Positions 7,552 to 14,938 of a stretch of 23,887 bases of DNA are shown piece after piece. This stretch comes from Thioalkalivibrio nitratireducens (GTDB lineage Bacteria; Pseudomonadota; Gammaproteobacteria; Ectothiorhodospirales; Ectothiorhodospiraceae). The position numbers and the translations under genes are program-made. The stretch lies in the NCBI GenBank assembly GCA_011390385.1, contig JAABSN010000036.1, positions 1 to 23,887 of the forward strand, read 5' to 3'. Position 1 is the first letter of the stretch. Every line of letters begins with the position of its first letter. The notes beneath the pieces are model-generated. The model made no database searches. It was given only the letters and a program-made list of their open reading frames with translations, and had not been told where the DNA came from.

Positions 7552-8333
7552 GGGCGAGCGTGCTCGACGGTGCACATGCGATGAATGAACCCCGCGACCG
7601 CTTGCGGTGCCGGGGCATGGCAGTTATGCCCGAGGTCGTCGAGTTTGACAAGGGTCAGGTCGGGGACCCGTTCGGCAATGCGGTCGCCCACCGCACAGAA
7701 CTTCGGGTCCAGGCGCCCGGTCAGGAACCCGATCGGAAAGGGCAGATGCGGCAGGTCTTCCCAGTGGTCGGGCTGGCGCGCAAGGCTGGTTGTGCCCAGC
7801 ACCTCTGCCATCACTTCCGGGGATCGTCCGGAGCGATTGGCGACTTCCTGGCGCCGTTGCGCCGCCGACAGCGATGCGAACACCGGCTGGTCGTACCACG
7901 CATCAAGAACCTTGGGCCACGGTTCGGCCCGGAACCGGCGGGTCCAGTCGGCATCGGCAGCCGCACGTCGTTCGCGTTCCACTGCGCCGGACAATCCGGG
8001 GTGTGCACTTTCGAGAACGAGGGCATCGATCCGTTCCGGGTGCAGGCAGGCGAGGTGCAGCGCCAGCCGCCCGCCCAGGGAGTAGCCGGCCAGGACGACG
8101 CGCGCAGGCAGTTGCGGCTCCAGTTTCGTCCACAGCGAAGTCGCGTAGGCGTGGAAGTGATCTCCGGTGGCGCCGGTATTCAGGGGCAGACCATCGTGGC
8201 CGGGGAGATCGGGCATCAGGCACCGGAAATCCGGCTGCAGGGCATGCGCAACGTCCACCCAGTCGGCTCCCGTGCCCATGAAACCATGCAGAAGCACGAT
8301 GGTGGGGCGGCCGGACGCACCAAGGGTCAGCAC
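7548..8333 (-). CDS. menH: 2-succinyl-6-hydroxy-2,4-cyclohexadiene-1-carboxylate synthase
   Basis: The product has 261 residues of the alpha/beta-hydrolase fold and eliminates pyruvate from SEPHCHC to give SHCHC. The nucleophile elbow is AGYSLGG (Ser85), preceded by the oxyanion-loop motif LLHGFMG (14-20). The acid is Asp209 in GRLDPKF, and the histidine lies in GHNCH (236-240), matching the GHNAH of E. coli MenH. The frame is open to 8558, but the GTG at 8333 is chosen. It has GGAGG at 7-base spacing, gives the normal family length and overlaps the menD stop by seven bases. It sits between menD and menB, as in E. coli. Confidence 0.9.
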   Translation of the reverse strand: MLTLGASGRPTIVLLHGFMGTGADWVDVAHALQPDFRCLMPDLPGHDGLPLNTGATGDHFHAYATSLWTKLEPQLPARVVLAGYSLGGRLALHLACLHPERIDALVLESAHPGLSGAVERERRAAADADWTRRFRAEPWPKVLDAWYDQPVFASLSAAQRRQEVANRSGRSPEVMAEVLGTTSLARQPDHWEDLPHLPFPIGFLTGRLDPKFCAVGDRIAERVPDLTLVKLDDLGHNCHAPAPQAVAGFIHRMCTVEHARP

Positions 8334-10027
8334 CGGCCATCCTCCGTGAGGTGGCGAGTCAGTTCCCGCAAGCGATCCGCACTTTCGCCGGGCGGAAACT
8401 GCAGTTCGATCAATGTGCAGCCATTGTGTGCGCAAGCCTCGGTGTAGACCCTGCGCAGATCGCGTGGCGATTCCGGACGGGTGTAACGAACGCCGAACTG
8501 GGCGGCAGCCTGGCGAAAGTCGAGCCCGTGCGGGAGTTGGAACAGGGGTTCGAACCACTTCTCGTGCTCCCGCGCCGGCAGCAGGTTGAAGATGCCGCCG
8601 CCGTCGTTGTTCAGCAAAACGATCACCAGGGGCGCGGAGACACGGGCCGCGAGTGCCAGGCTGTTGAGGTCATGCAGTAGCGACAGGTCGCCCAGAAGGA
8701 GAGTCAGTCCCGTGGAATGCCGCTGCGCGAAGCCGCTGGCAGTGGCAAGCAGGCCGTCGATGCCGCTCGCGCCGCGGTTGGTCACGCAGCGGTTGCCAAG
8801 CCCGGGGCGCGCCAGCATGTCCACGAGGCGGATACTGAGGCTGTTACCTGGGAACAGTGCCATTCCGGGCGGCATCGTGTCGGTGATGATCCGGGCGGCG
8901 GCGAGTTCAGAGAACCCCAGGGAAAGAAACATTTGCGCGCGGATGTTCGAGTCCTGAATGATCTGAGAAAGCTCAGAATGGTCGTGCGCGGGAAGAGCGA
9001 TCCGGCGGCAGAACTCGGGAATATCGGCCTGGACGGCGATGGCTCGGCGATGCGGATCGAGATGTGCCGAATGGCGGCTGACCAGCCAGCGGGTACCGGC
9101 GAATTCGGCGAGCCATGTGCCAATGCGTTTCCCGGTCAGGCGACCACCGAACTGCACGATCTGGCGTATCGGAGCGAGGGCATCGCGCCCCCTGGGGGTG
9201 GCGAGAAGAAGGTCGGGATTCTCCAGCACACTGGGGTCGCTGGTCAGGCGCAACTGGCTGCCGATATCCGCAAGGATCGGAACCTGCGATCGTCGCGCCA
9301 GGTCAAGGACGGCTTCGGCCTCGTCGGGCTCCAGGTGTCCCGCCACCAGTAACAGCGGACCCTCGAATACGGGTAGCAGGGCCGGTACGCCAGGGGTGTG
9401 GCTGGCCGGTCGTTCGCTTCCGAGATCTGACAGCCAGAGCCTGAAGTCCTGGGGTTCATCGGTGCCATACAGCGGTTCCCGAAAAGGCGCGTTGATATGG
9501 ACGGGGCCTGCGTCCGCTCCGTGCACGAGAGCGAGCACTTCATCCAGTGCCCGGCCGAGGCGCCCGGCCGACCACGCGGGGTCGGGAGCGGGCAACTGCA
9601 ACTCGCCACGACGGTGAGTGGCGAACAGCCCCTGCTGATTGGTTGTCTGGTTGGCGCCGCAGCCGTGGAGTTCCTCGGGGCGGTCGGCACTGACCGCAAT
9701 CAGGGGACGGTGGTCCTCGAAGGCCTCGACCATCGCGGGATGCAGGTTGGCGACCGCGGTACCCGAGGTGGTGAAGACGGCCACCGGCCGCCCGGCTGCC
9801 TTGGTCAGGCCAAGCCCGAAGTAGGCGAGACCGCGTTCGTCGAAGTGGCTATGCAGTTGCAGTTCCGGGTGGTCCTGGTGGTAGCGGGCCGCGGCCAGCG
9901 CGAGCGGTGCACTGCGGCTGCCCGGAGCGATGCAGATATCGCGCACGCCGTGCCCGCGAACCAGCCGATCGACGAGTACGTATGACCAGGCCTCGTTGAG
10001 GTGACTGAAACGCGTCGGTCTCAGCAT
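8327..10027 (-). CDS. menD: SEPHCHC synthase, thiamine-diphosphate dependent
   Basis: The product has 566 residues. It joins 2-oxoglutarate (decarboxylated) to isochorismate, the first committed step of menaquinone synthesis. Visible ThDP-enzyme marks are APGSRSAPLAL (residues 34-44), the cofactor-activating Glu64 in HFDERGLAYFGLG, TTSGTAVANL (86-95), and the diphosphate/Mg motif starting GDLSLLHDLN and ending LLNNDGGGIFN near residue 460. The length and order are normal for MenD. The ATG at 10027 overlaps the end of menF by seven bases, which implies translational coupling. The enzyme is cytoplasmic. Confidence 0.95.
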   Translation of the reverse strand: MLRPTRFSHLNEAWSYVLVDRLVRGHGVRDICIAPGSRSAPLALAAARYHQDHPELQLHSHFDERGLAYFGLGLTKAAGRPVAVFTTSGTAVANLHPAMVEAFEDHRPLIAVSADRPEELHGCGANQTTNQQGLFATHRRGELQLPAPDPAWSAGRLGRALDEVLALVHGADAGPVHINAPFREPLYGTDEPQDFRLWLSDLGSERPASHTPGVPALLPVFEGPLLLVAGHLEPDEAEAVLDLARRSQVPILADIGSQLRLTSDPSVLENPDLLLATPRGRDALAPIRQIVQFGGRLTGKRIGTWLAEFAGTRWLVSRHSAHLDPHRRAIAVQADIPEFCRRIALPAHDHSELSQIIQDSNIRAQMFLSLGFSELAAARIITDTMPPGMALFPGNSLSIRLVDMLARPGLGNRCVTNRGASGIDGLLATASGFAQRHSTGLTLLLGDLSLLHDLNSLALAARVSAPLVIVLLNNDGGGIFNLLPAREHEKWFEPLFQLPHGLDFRQAAAQFGVRYTRPESPRDLRRVYTEACAHNGCTLIELQFPPGESADRLRELTRHLTEDGRC

Positions 10028-11592
10028 TCCAGAACGGAAAGGAACGATTCGATCTTGGATTCCAGTTCATTCCACTCCGCCTCGGGATCCGATCCCTCGA
10101 CGATACCGACCCCGGAATAGCAGAAGATGCGGTCCTTGTTGATCAGTGCCGAGCGGATGGCGACGGCGAACTCGGAGTGCTCGGGGGACACGATACCGAA
10201 GGGACCGCTGTACCAGCCGCGCTGAACGCTCTCCAGACGCTTGATGACCACCTGCGCTTGCGTACGTGGGAAGCCACAGATGGCAGGAGTCGGGTGCAGG
10301 GCGCGGAGCAGATGGGCGTCGAGCACACCGGGCTTCAGGGTGGCATGGATCGGAAGGTAGCGATGCTGGATCCGGTCAAGTTTCAGGATGCCGACTTCTG
10401 CCGGGGACGCGGTGTCGATGACCCAGGGCGAGATCTGTGCGTGCATGAAACGCGTGACCAGGTCGTGCTCATGTACCAGCTTCGGGTCGTTGAGCAGCGT
10501 CGCTTCCATGGTTCGGTCTTCATCGAGGGTGCTGCCGCGCCGGACCGTGCCGGCCAGCGACTCGGTCAGCAAGTTGCGGCCGCTTCTGCGATACAGACGC
10601 TCCGGTGTACAGCCCATGAATAGATCGCCACCCCTTTCCATGGCAAAAGTGAAGCTGCCGGGGTTGGTTCTGCACCACCTCTCCAGCAATCTGAACGGCG
10701 CCACGGGAGCAGAAAGGCGGATTTCCACCCGGCGCGCCAGAACGGCCTTGTTCAGCTGCTTCCTGGCGATATTTTGAAGAATTTCGTCGATGTGTTTCCT
10801 GCAGACCGACGAATCCAGTTCGTCGACGCGCTGCGAGACGCAGGCTGGCCTGTAATCACGTCCAGCGTCCAGCGTCCAGCATATGCGGTAAAGAAGTTCC
10901 AGCAGGTGCGTCTTCATGCGCATGAATTCGCCGCGGGACTGGGCCAGCAGATTCACGGCGAGGTTGTATCGGCCATCGTTCTGGCGAAGTTCCAGCGCAG
11001 GAAGCACGAACCGGGCCGCGGGAAAGCTCGACCACTCGTCGATGCCGTTGTGGCCGGCAAACGCGAGACCCCCCAGGAACGCAGCATCGCAGCCATCGAG
11101 AATGGTGTTGACCTGCCCGAGCAGGCGACCATGATCGGCCGCGGAATCGACGACCAGTTCCAACGCGGTGCCGATGCCGGCGATGCTCACCGTACGCTCG
11201 CGATTTCGCCAGAAGATGCGGGTATCGAGGGGGTTGGCCTGCAGCCATAACAGCGGGTCCGTCTCCGGCACCGGCTCGCTCAGGCGCAGAAGGGCCCCAT
11301 CCCGGAACTGCCAGTTCCTGACCTCGGCGACCAGACGCGCGACCGTCGGTTCGAAGTCGCCGCGGGTATGGGGAACAGCAAAGCGCTGCCGCATCGGCGC
11401 GGCGTCTGTCGACGAGGCCGGGGGCGCCTCCTGTGCGTTTCTGCCGAGGATCGGGGCGGGATCCAGTGTGGCCGATTGCTGCTGGTTCGAAGTCACGGCT
11501 TCATCCCCGGACCCGGGAATCCGGGAACTCGCGATATCTGAGGGCGCGGGTGTGTGTCCGAAAAGGCAGCCCAGGTTCGCCCATTCGGCCAT
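10021..11592 (-). CDS. menF: Isochorismate synthase
   Basis: The chorismate-binding domain is complete. It includes LNKAVLARR with the water-activating lysine, FAMERGGDLFMGCTPERL, the TESLAGTVRRG block with the catalytic glutamate, NDPKLVHEHDLV, HPTPAICGFPR, and YSGVGIVEGSDPEAEWNELESK. It converts chorismate to isochorismate for MenD. The start is set at the ATG at 11592 (523 residues). An internal ATG at 11394 would give 457 residues, closer to the usual size, and would remove a low-complexity stretch of about 66 residues. It is first in the men operon. A menaquinone role is favoured over a siderophore (EntC-type) role by the tight coupling to menD. Confidence 0.92.
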   Translation of the reverse strand: MAEWANLGCLFGHTPAPSDIASSRIPGSGDEAVTSNQQQSATLDPAPILGRNAQEAPPASSTDAAPMRQRFAVPHTRGDFEPTVARLVAEVRNWQFRDGALLRLSEPVPETDPLLWLQANPLDTRIFWRNRERTVSIAGIGTALELVVDSAADHGRLLGQVNTILDGCDAAFLGGLAFAGHNGIDEWSSFPAARFVLPALELRQNDGRYNLAVNLLAQSRGEFMRMKTHLLELLYRICWTLDAGRDYRPACVSQRVDELDSSVCRKHIDEILQNIARKQLNKAVLARRVEIRLSAPVAPFRLLERWCRTNPGSFTFAMERGGDLFMGCTPERLYRRSGRNLLTESLAGTVRRGSTLDEDRTMEATLLNDPKLVHEHDLVTRFMHAQISPWVIDTASPAEVGILKLDRIQHRYLPIHATLKPGVLDAHLLRALHPTPAICGFPRTQAQVVIKRLESVQRGWYSGPFGIVSPEHSEFAVAIRSALINKDRIFCYSGVGIVEGSDPEAEWNELESKIESFLSVLEC

Positions 11593-11749
11593 CGTTACCC
11601 CACCGGTGCGATCGTCTGCTGCTTTTCCGTGAGCCCATGCACCACATGCTTCGTTTCGACACCCCGGTGGCCCTTGGGCCAGTGGTTGGCCCATCCACGG
11701 AAGGTACCCTCGATCCTGTGCCACGACAATAGCGCAGCGGAGCCGTGCC

Positions 11750-11779
11750 AATACAGCGGATGAAAAAATTCGTACTCAA
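11750..11779 (-). promoter_or_regulatory. Possible men operon promoter
   Basis: On the minus strand TTGAGT (11774-11779) is followed after 18 bases by TGTATT (11750-11755), a four-of-six match to the -10 consensus, in a locally AT-rich patch. A second -35-like TTGACT lies just upstream (11789-11794). It would give a leader of about 150 bases before menF, containing the GGGCCA/TGGCCC hairpin. The call rests on consensus matching alone. Confidence 0.3.
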
Positions 11780-11919
11780 GTCGTGCTGAGTCAACCTTCA
11801 CCCGGAGGTCAGCCGTCTGGACGATCGGCCCTCCTGATCAGCGCTGGACCCCGGAAATGAACGTTAACGTGAGAGTCACGCCCCGGCCCTGGCCTCCAGG
11901 CTCGCGGGCCGCGCGCGAC

Positions 11920-11946
11920 GCAATTCGCTGCACTCATTGGCACCCT
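11920..11946 (+). repeat. Short dispersed intergenic repeat, second family
   Basis: CAATTCGCTGCACTCATTGG plus CACCCTG matches CAACTCGCCGCGCTCATTGG plus CACCCTG at 3727-3753, with four differences in 27 bases. Both copies are in the same orientation and in intergenic DNA. With only two copies in view, a chance match cannot be excluded. Confidence 0.3.
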
Positions 11947-11973
11947 GTTTTTTTGTCGTCGGGGGCTTGCCCT

Positions 11974-12137
11974 CTAGTGGGCCATGCGGACAGTTCGGTA
12001 CCAGATCGCTTCGCCAGAAGCACCGGCGCTGCGTTGGGCAAGTTTGCAATAGGTCCACTGTTCCTGCACTTGCCCGCCTTGCTCCGGCGCTTCTGGCTAT
12101 GCTCCATAGTCACCGAACTTTCCGCATGGCCCACTAG
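11974..12137. mobile_element. MITE-like 164-bp near-palindromic element with CTAG ends
   Basis: The two ends form an inverted repeat of 26 bases with one mismatch: CTAGTGGGCCATGCGGA then C or A, then AGTTCGGT. Further in, the arms pair again through GCCAGAAGC plus CCGG blocks and through GGGCAAGT. A 13-by-14 loop and a 6-by-5 loop separate these stems, and about 24 bases are unpaired at the centre. The whole element could fold into one long hairpin. CTAG at both ends may be a 4-bp target duplication, as some IS5-family elements make, or part of the repeat itself. There is no coding capacity, so it would be a non-autonomous element. It ends two bases from the GTPase stop codon. Confidence 0.65.
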
Positions 12138-12139
12138 GA

Positions 12140-13192
12140 TCACGAAAGTCCCCCCGATTGGTTTTCGTCTTGTCGTGCCGCGTGCAGGCTGCGGTCCAGT
12201 GAATCGGTGTCCCATTCGTCGTGGTGAATGATCTCCAGGCGCCCCTCTTCGGCACCACGATGAGGCTCGAAATCGCCGGCGGCCCCGACGCGGTTGATGC
12301 GTAACCAGCCGGAATCCGTGGCCATCACACCCTTCACCCGATCCCAGGAATACGCCTTGAGGATAGCCGAGAGGCGTTCGGTCGAGAACCGCACCGCGGG
12401 TCCGAACCGCCAACTGCGGCCGAAATACCCATCACCCCGCGATTCCACGGACCACCACTCGGGGTGCGGACGGTCATCGGGCGCGGAGCCGTCGGTGCCG
12501 GGCATCTGCAGGGTTCGTGCCGCCAGGAAGGCATGAGCCTCCGGGAACAGGGCGCGCCGGGCTGCACTGAGGGGCAGATTCAGCCAGTCCGGGTCCAGAT
12601 CGCCGTGCTCGACCAAAGCGGTGCGGAGTTTCGGTGGCTCCTGGCGCCTTGCAAATTCATGAAAGGCGGCGCGTTCCTCGGCACTGTATAGATCCGCCTT
12701 GTTGGCCACGAGAACATCTCCCAGATGGATCTGGTCGCGCCAGGTTTCGTGCGCGCGGTGTCGCTTCGAGGCAAGCTGACGTGCGTCCATCAGGGTGATC
12801 GTTGCGCGCAGGTCCAGCACCGACGCATAAAGCGCACCGGTCAGGGTCTCGATGATCTGTGCCGGGTGTCCCAGTCCCGTCGGTTCGATCAGGATCCGGT
12901 TGGGACGCTCGCGGCGGATGATCTGGTTGAGGCCGACGGTGAACGCCTGGCTGGCTACGCAGCACAGGCAACCGCCTGCGACCTGCCGGATCGCCACCTC
13001 GCCGTCGGCAATCAGCTCGGCATCGACACCGACTTCGCCGAATTCGTTCACGAGCACAGCCCAGCGCTCATGACCCGGCCGCCCCGCCAGCAGGTGCTGG
13101 ATGGCCGTGGTCTTGCCAACTCCCAGAAACCCGAGGATCAGGTGGGTGGGTATCGGCTGTGGCGTTCTGAAATACGGGATCGTGTCGGACAT
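12140..13192 (-). CDS. G3E-family GTPase, CobW/YjiA-like metal chaperone
   Basis: The product has 350 residues from the ATG at 13192. It is a P-loop GTPase of COG0523 type. Walker A is GFLGVGKT (21-28), followed by the switch region VNEFGEVGVD (48-57), the metal-binding CLCC (75-78), EPTGLG (103-108), and the guanine-specificity motif NKAD (164-167). A C-terminal CobW_C-like region with WWSVESRGDGYF follows. Members hand zinc, nickel or cobalt to target proteins; the metal cannot be told from sequence. There is no clear ribosome site before the ATG, and the extended upstream frame has low-quality composition, so this start is preferred. The gene is divergent from the AAA ATPase gene, and its stop abuts the palindromic element. 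Confidence 0.9.
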   Translation of the reverse strand: MSDTIPYFRTPQPIPTHLILGFLGVGKTTAIQHLLAGRPGHERWAVLVNEFGEVGVDAELIADGEVAIRQVAGGCLCCVASQAFTVGLNQIIRRERPNRILIEPTGLGHPAQIIETLTGALYASVLDLRATITLMDARQLASKRHRAHETWRDQIHLGDVLVANKADLYSAEERAAFHEFARRQEPPKLRTALVEHGDLDPDWLNLPLSAARRALFPEAHAFLAARTLQMPGTDGSAPDDRPHPEWWSVESRGDGYFGRSWRFGPAVRFSTERLSAILKAYSWDRVKGVMATDSGWLRINRVGAAGDFEPHRGAEEGRLEIIHHDEWDTDSLDRSLHAARQDENQSGGLS

Positions 13193-13250
13193 GTCGTGCG
13201 TCAGGGTGCGTGATTCGTCGGTGAGTTGGCAAGCGACCGGGGCGGCTGCC

Positions 13251-13280
13251 TTGACAGGGTGGTCACAGGCGGACGACTCT
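13251..13280 (+). promoter_or_regulatory. Possible promoter of the AAA ATPase gene
   Basis: A perfect TTGACA at 13251-13256 lies in the 117-base divergent gap. The matching -10 region, 17-18 bases on (near 13274-13280, GACTCT), is poor. The implied transcript would begin about 20 bases before the TTG start at 13310. Confidence 0.25.
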
Positions 13281-13309
13281 CCTCCCGATCGCATGCCGGA
13301 GCAACATCG

Positions 13310-14797
13310 TTGAAAAGTCCTTTGGCCCGAATCGGAATGGCACTCGCCGGTGGACAGCCACTGGTCTACGTGCATTGCTACGAGGAGGATCGGCTCGAAC
13401 GTTTGCTGGAGCAGATGTCCGCCTCCCGGTTTGGTGAGCCGAGGCCACTCCGCGTCTGGACGCAAACCCAGGGTCTGCAGGGCGCGGGTGCGCCGGACCC
13501 GAGCACACGCGATCCGGTTGAGGCCCTGCGTCAGGTGCTCGCCCAGCCCGAGGAAGTCTTCTACCTGTTCAAGGATCTCCCCCTGCTGTTCGAGCAACGT
13601 CCCGACCTCGTGAGAGCTTTGCGCGACGTCTATCAGGCGCTGAGCGGGAGCAAGACCTGTGTGTTCCTGTCGTGTCCCGGCTGGCGAATCCCCGAGGCGT
13701 TGTCGCGGCAGGTATTCACGGTGGAACTCGGGGCTCCGGATGAGCAGGAACTGCTTCGTGAAGCCACCCGGTTGGGCAAGCGTGCGGTACCGCCGGACGG
13801 CCTGCCCGAGCCATGGCTGATCCAGGCCGCAGCCTCGATGAAAGGCATGATGCTGAACGAGGCAAGGCACCTGATGCGCCGGCTGGCCGTGGAACGCAAG
13901 CTGGGCAGCGATGCCGGGCTGGTCGAGATCCGGCAGGAAAAGGCGACCGCGCTGATGCGCGAGGCTTGTGTGAAGTACATACCGGAGACCGTGGACATTG
14001 ACAAGGTCGGCGGGCTGGAAAACCTCAAGGAATGGGTGCGCAGCCGGCGTGCGTTCTTTTCCGGCGAACATGCCGATGCCCGGGTGCCGCCACCGTCGGG
14101 CGTGCTGTTCATGGGCGTCAGCGGCTGCGGCAAGAGCATGGCCGCCAAGGTCATTGCCAGTGCCTGGTCGTTGCCACTGGTGCGGCTGGACATGAATCTG
14201 GTGTTGTCCGGGGCGTATGGCTCGCCTGAATACGCCTTTGATAACGCGCTACGGCTCGCGGAACGGATCGCACCGCTGGTGCTGTGGATCGACGAAATGG
14301 AAAACAGTTTCGGGTACGACTCCGAGGGCCAGCGCGGCAACAACCCGAACATCTTTTCGAGCTTCCTGACCTGGATGCAGGAGAAGCCGCCCGGTGTCTT
14401 CGTCGTGGCGACGGCCAATCGCATCCAGTTACTGCCCGCCGAGGTGATCCGCAAGGGCCGGTTCGACCAGTTGTTCTTCCTTGATCTGCCGACCGAGGAA
14501 GAACGCACCGGAATCATTCAGATCCACCTGCGCGCGGCCGGTGCGGACCCCGCGGAGTTCAACATGAAGACCCTTGCGGTACTGACCCGAAGCTGGAGCG
14601 GAGCCGAAATCGAACAGGCGATCAAGTCCGCAGCCGTACATGCATGGGAAGAGGGGCGCGAACTGAACGAACGGGACATGTTCTGGAGCGCATCGCGCAT
14701 CGTGCCGCTGTCCAGAACAATGTCCGAGCAGATCAAGGCCTTGCGTACCTGGTCACAGGACCGGGCGACACCGGCTTCGCACAAGGGTCTGCCCTGA
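13310..14797 (+). CDS. AAA+ ATPase, Ycf46-like
   Basis: The product has 495 residues from a TTG at 13310 with GGAG at 8-base spacing. The frame is open upstream to 13226 without a better start, and an ATG at 13337 is the alternative. Residues 1-220 form the divergent N-terminal domain typical of Ycf46 proteins, including FYLFKDLP (84-91) and a degenerate nucleotide-binding look. Residues 230-470 are the AAA module: Walker A GVSGCGKS (269-276), Walker B VLWIDEME (324-331), sensor-1 ATANR (367-371), arginine finger region RKGRFDQ (381-387) and a helical lid with SWSGAEIEQAI. Cyanobacterial and plastid Ycf46 is linked to carbon use in photosynthesis. The role in proteobacteria is unknown. It is cytoplasmic. 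Confidence 0.9.
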   Translation: MKSPLARIGMALAGGQPLVYVHCYEEDRLERLLEQMSASRFGEPRPLRVWTQTQGLQGAGAPDPSTRDPVEALRQVLAQPEEVFYLFKDLPLLFEQRPDLVRALRDVYQALSGSKTCVFLSCPGWRIPEALSRQVFTVELGAPDEQELLREATRLGKRAVPPDGLPEPWLIQAAASMKGMMLNEARHLMRRLAVERKLGSDAGLVEIRQEKATALMREACVKYIPETVDIDKVGGLENLKEWVRSRRAFFSGEHADARVPPPSGVLFMGVSGCGKSMAAKVIASAWSLPLVRLDMNLVLSGAYGSPEYAFDNALRLAERIAPLVLWIDEMENSFGYDSEGQRGNNPNIFSSFLTWMQEKPPGVFVVATANRIQLLPAEVIRKGRFDQLFFLDLPTEEERTGIIQIHLRAAGADPAEFNMKTLAVLTRSWSGAEIEQAIKSAAVHAWEEGRELNERDMFWSASRIVPLSRTMSEQIKALRTWSQDRATPASHKGLP

Positions 14798-14879
14798 GCG
14801 GACAGGAGCGGACAGAGTGTCATTCGCCAGGGGGTGCATCCGCGGGTCATTCCGCCGTTACGCTCTGGTTGGCGTCGGG

Positions 14880-14908
14880 TTGACGGGTTTCCCATGCGGG
14901 GCTAGCGT
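14880..14908 (+). promoter_or_regulatory. Possible promoter of the multi-pass membrane protein gene
   Basis: TTGACG (14880-14885) is spaced exactly 17 bases from TAGCGT (14903-14908). The expected transcript start is near 14915, which would place the first in-frame ATG at the transcript end. That supports the downstream ATG at 14939 as the real start. The -10 match is three of six, so confidence is modest. Confidence 0.3.
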
Positions 14909-14938
14909 CGGACAATGGTGAATGCCAAGGAAAGCGGG

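Larger units (their letters stand above)
11593..11973. other. Gene-free leader upstream of menF
   Basis: No convincing gene is seen here. A 67-68-codon frame on the minus strand (11595-11801, GTG start without ribosome site) ends two bases before menF but looks unreliable. The stretch holds an AT-rich patch near 11760-11775, unusual for this DNA and promoter-like. It also holds a stem GGGCCA/TGGCCC with a 5-base loop at 11676-11692, framed by GTGG and CCAC. A run of seven T lies at 11948-11954. The stem would fall in the menF 5' leader. Confidence 0.4.

Noticed and set aside
11595..11801. A minus-strand frame of 67-68 codons ending two bases before menF, rich in Trp and His
   Set aside because: It needs a GTG start with no ribosome site, and its front part is AT-rich like a promoter. 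The codon use does not match the neighbours. Left as possible, not annotated.
13193..14071. Minus-strand extension of the GTPase frame by about 290 residues
   Set aside because: It is antisense to the AAA ATPase gene and shows no domain; the GTPase starts naturally at 13192 just before its P-loop.
14801..14822. Short direct repeat of GAGCGGACA after the AAA ATPase gene
   Set aside because: Two units of about ten bases are too short to support a repeat family or an operator.
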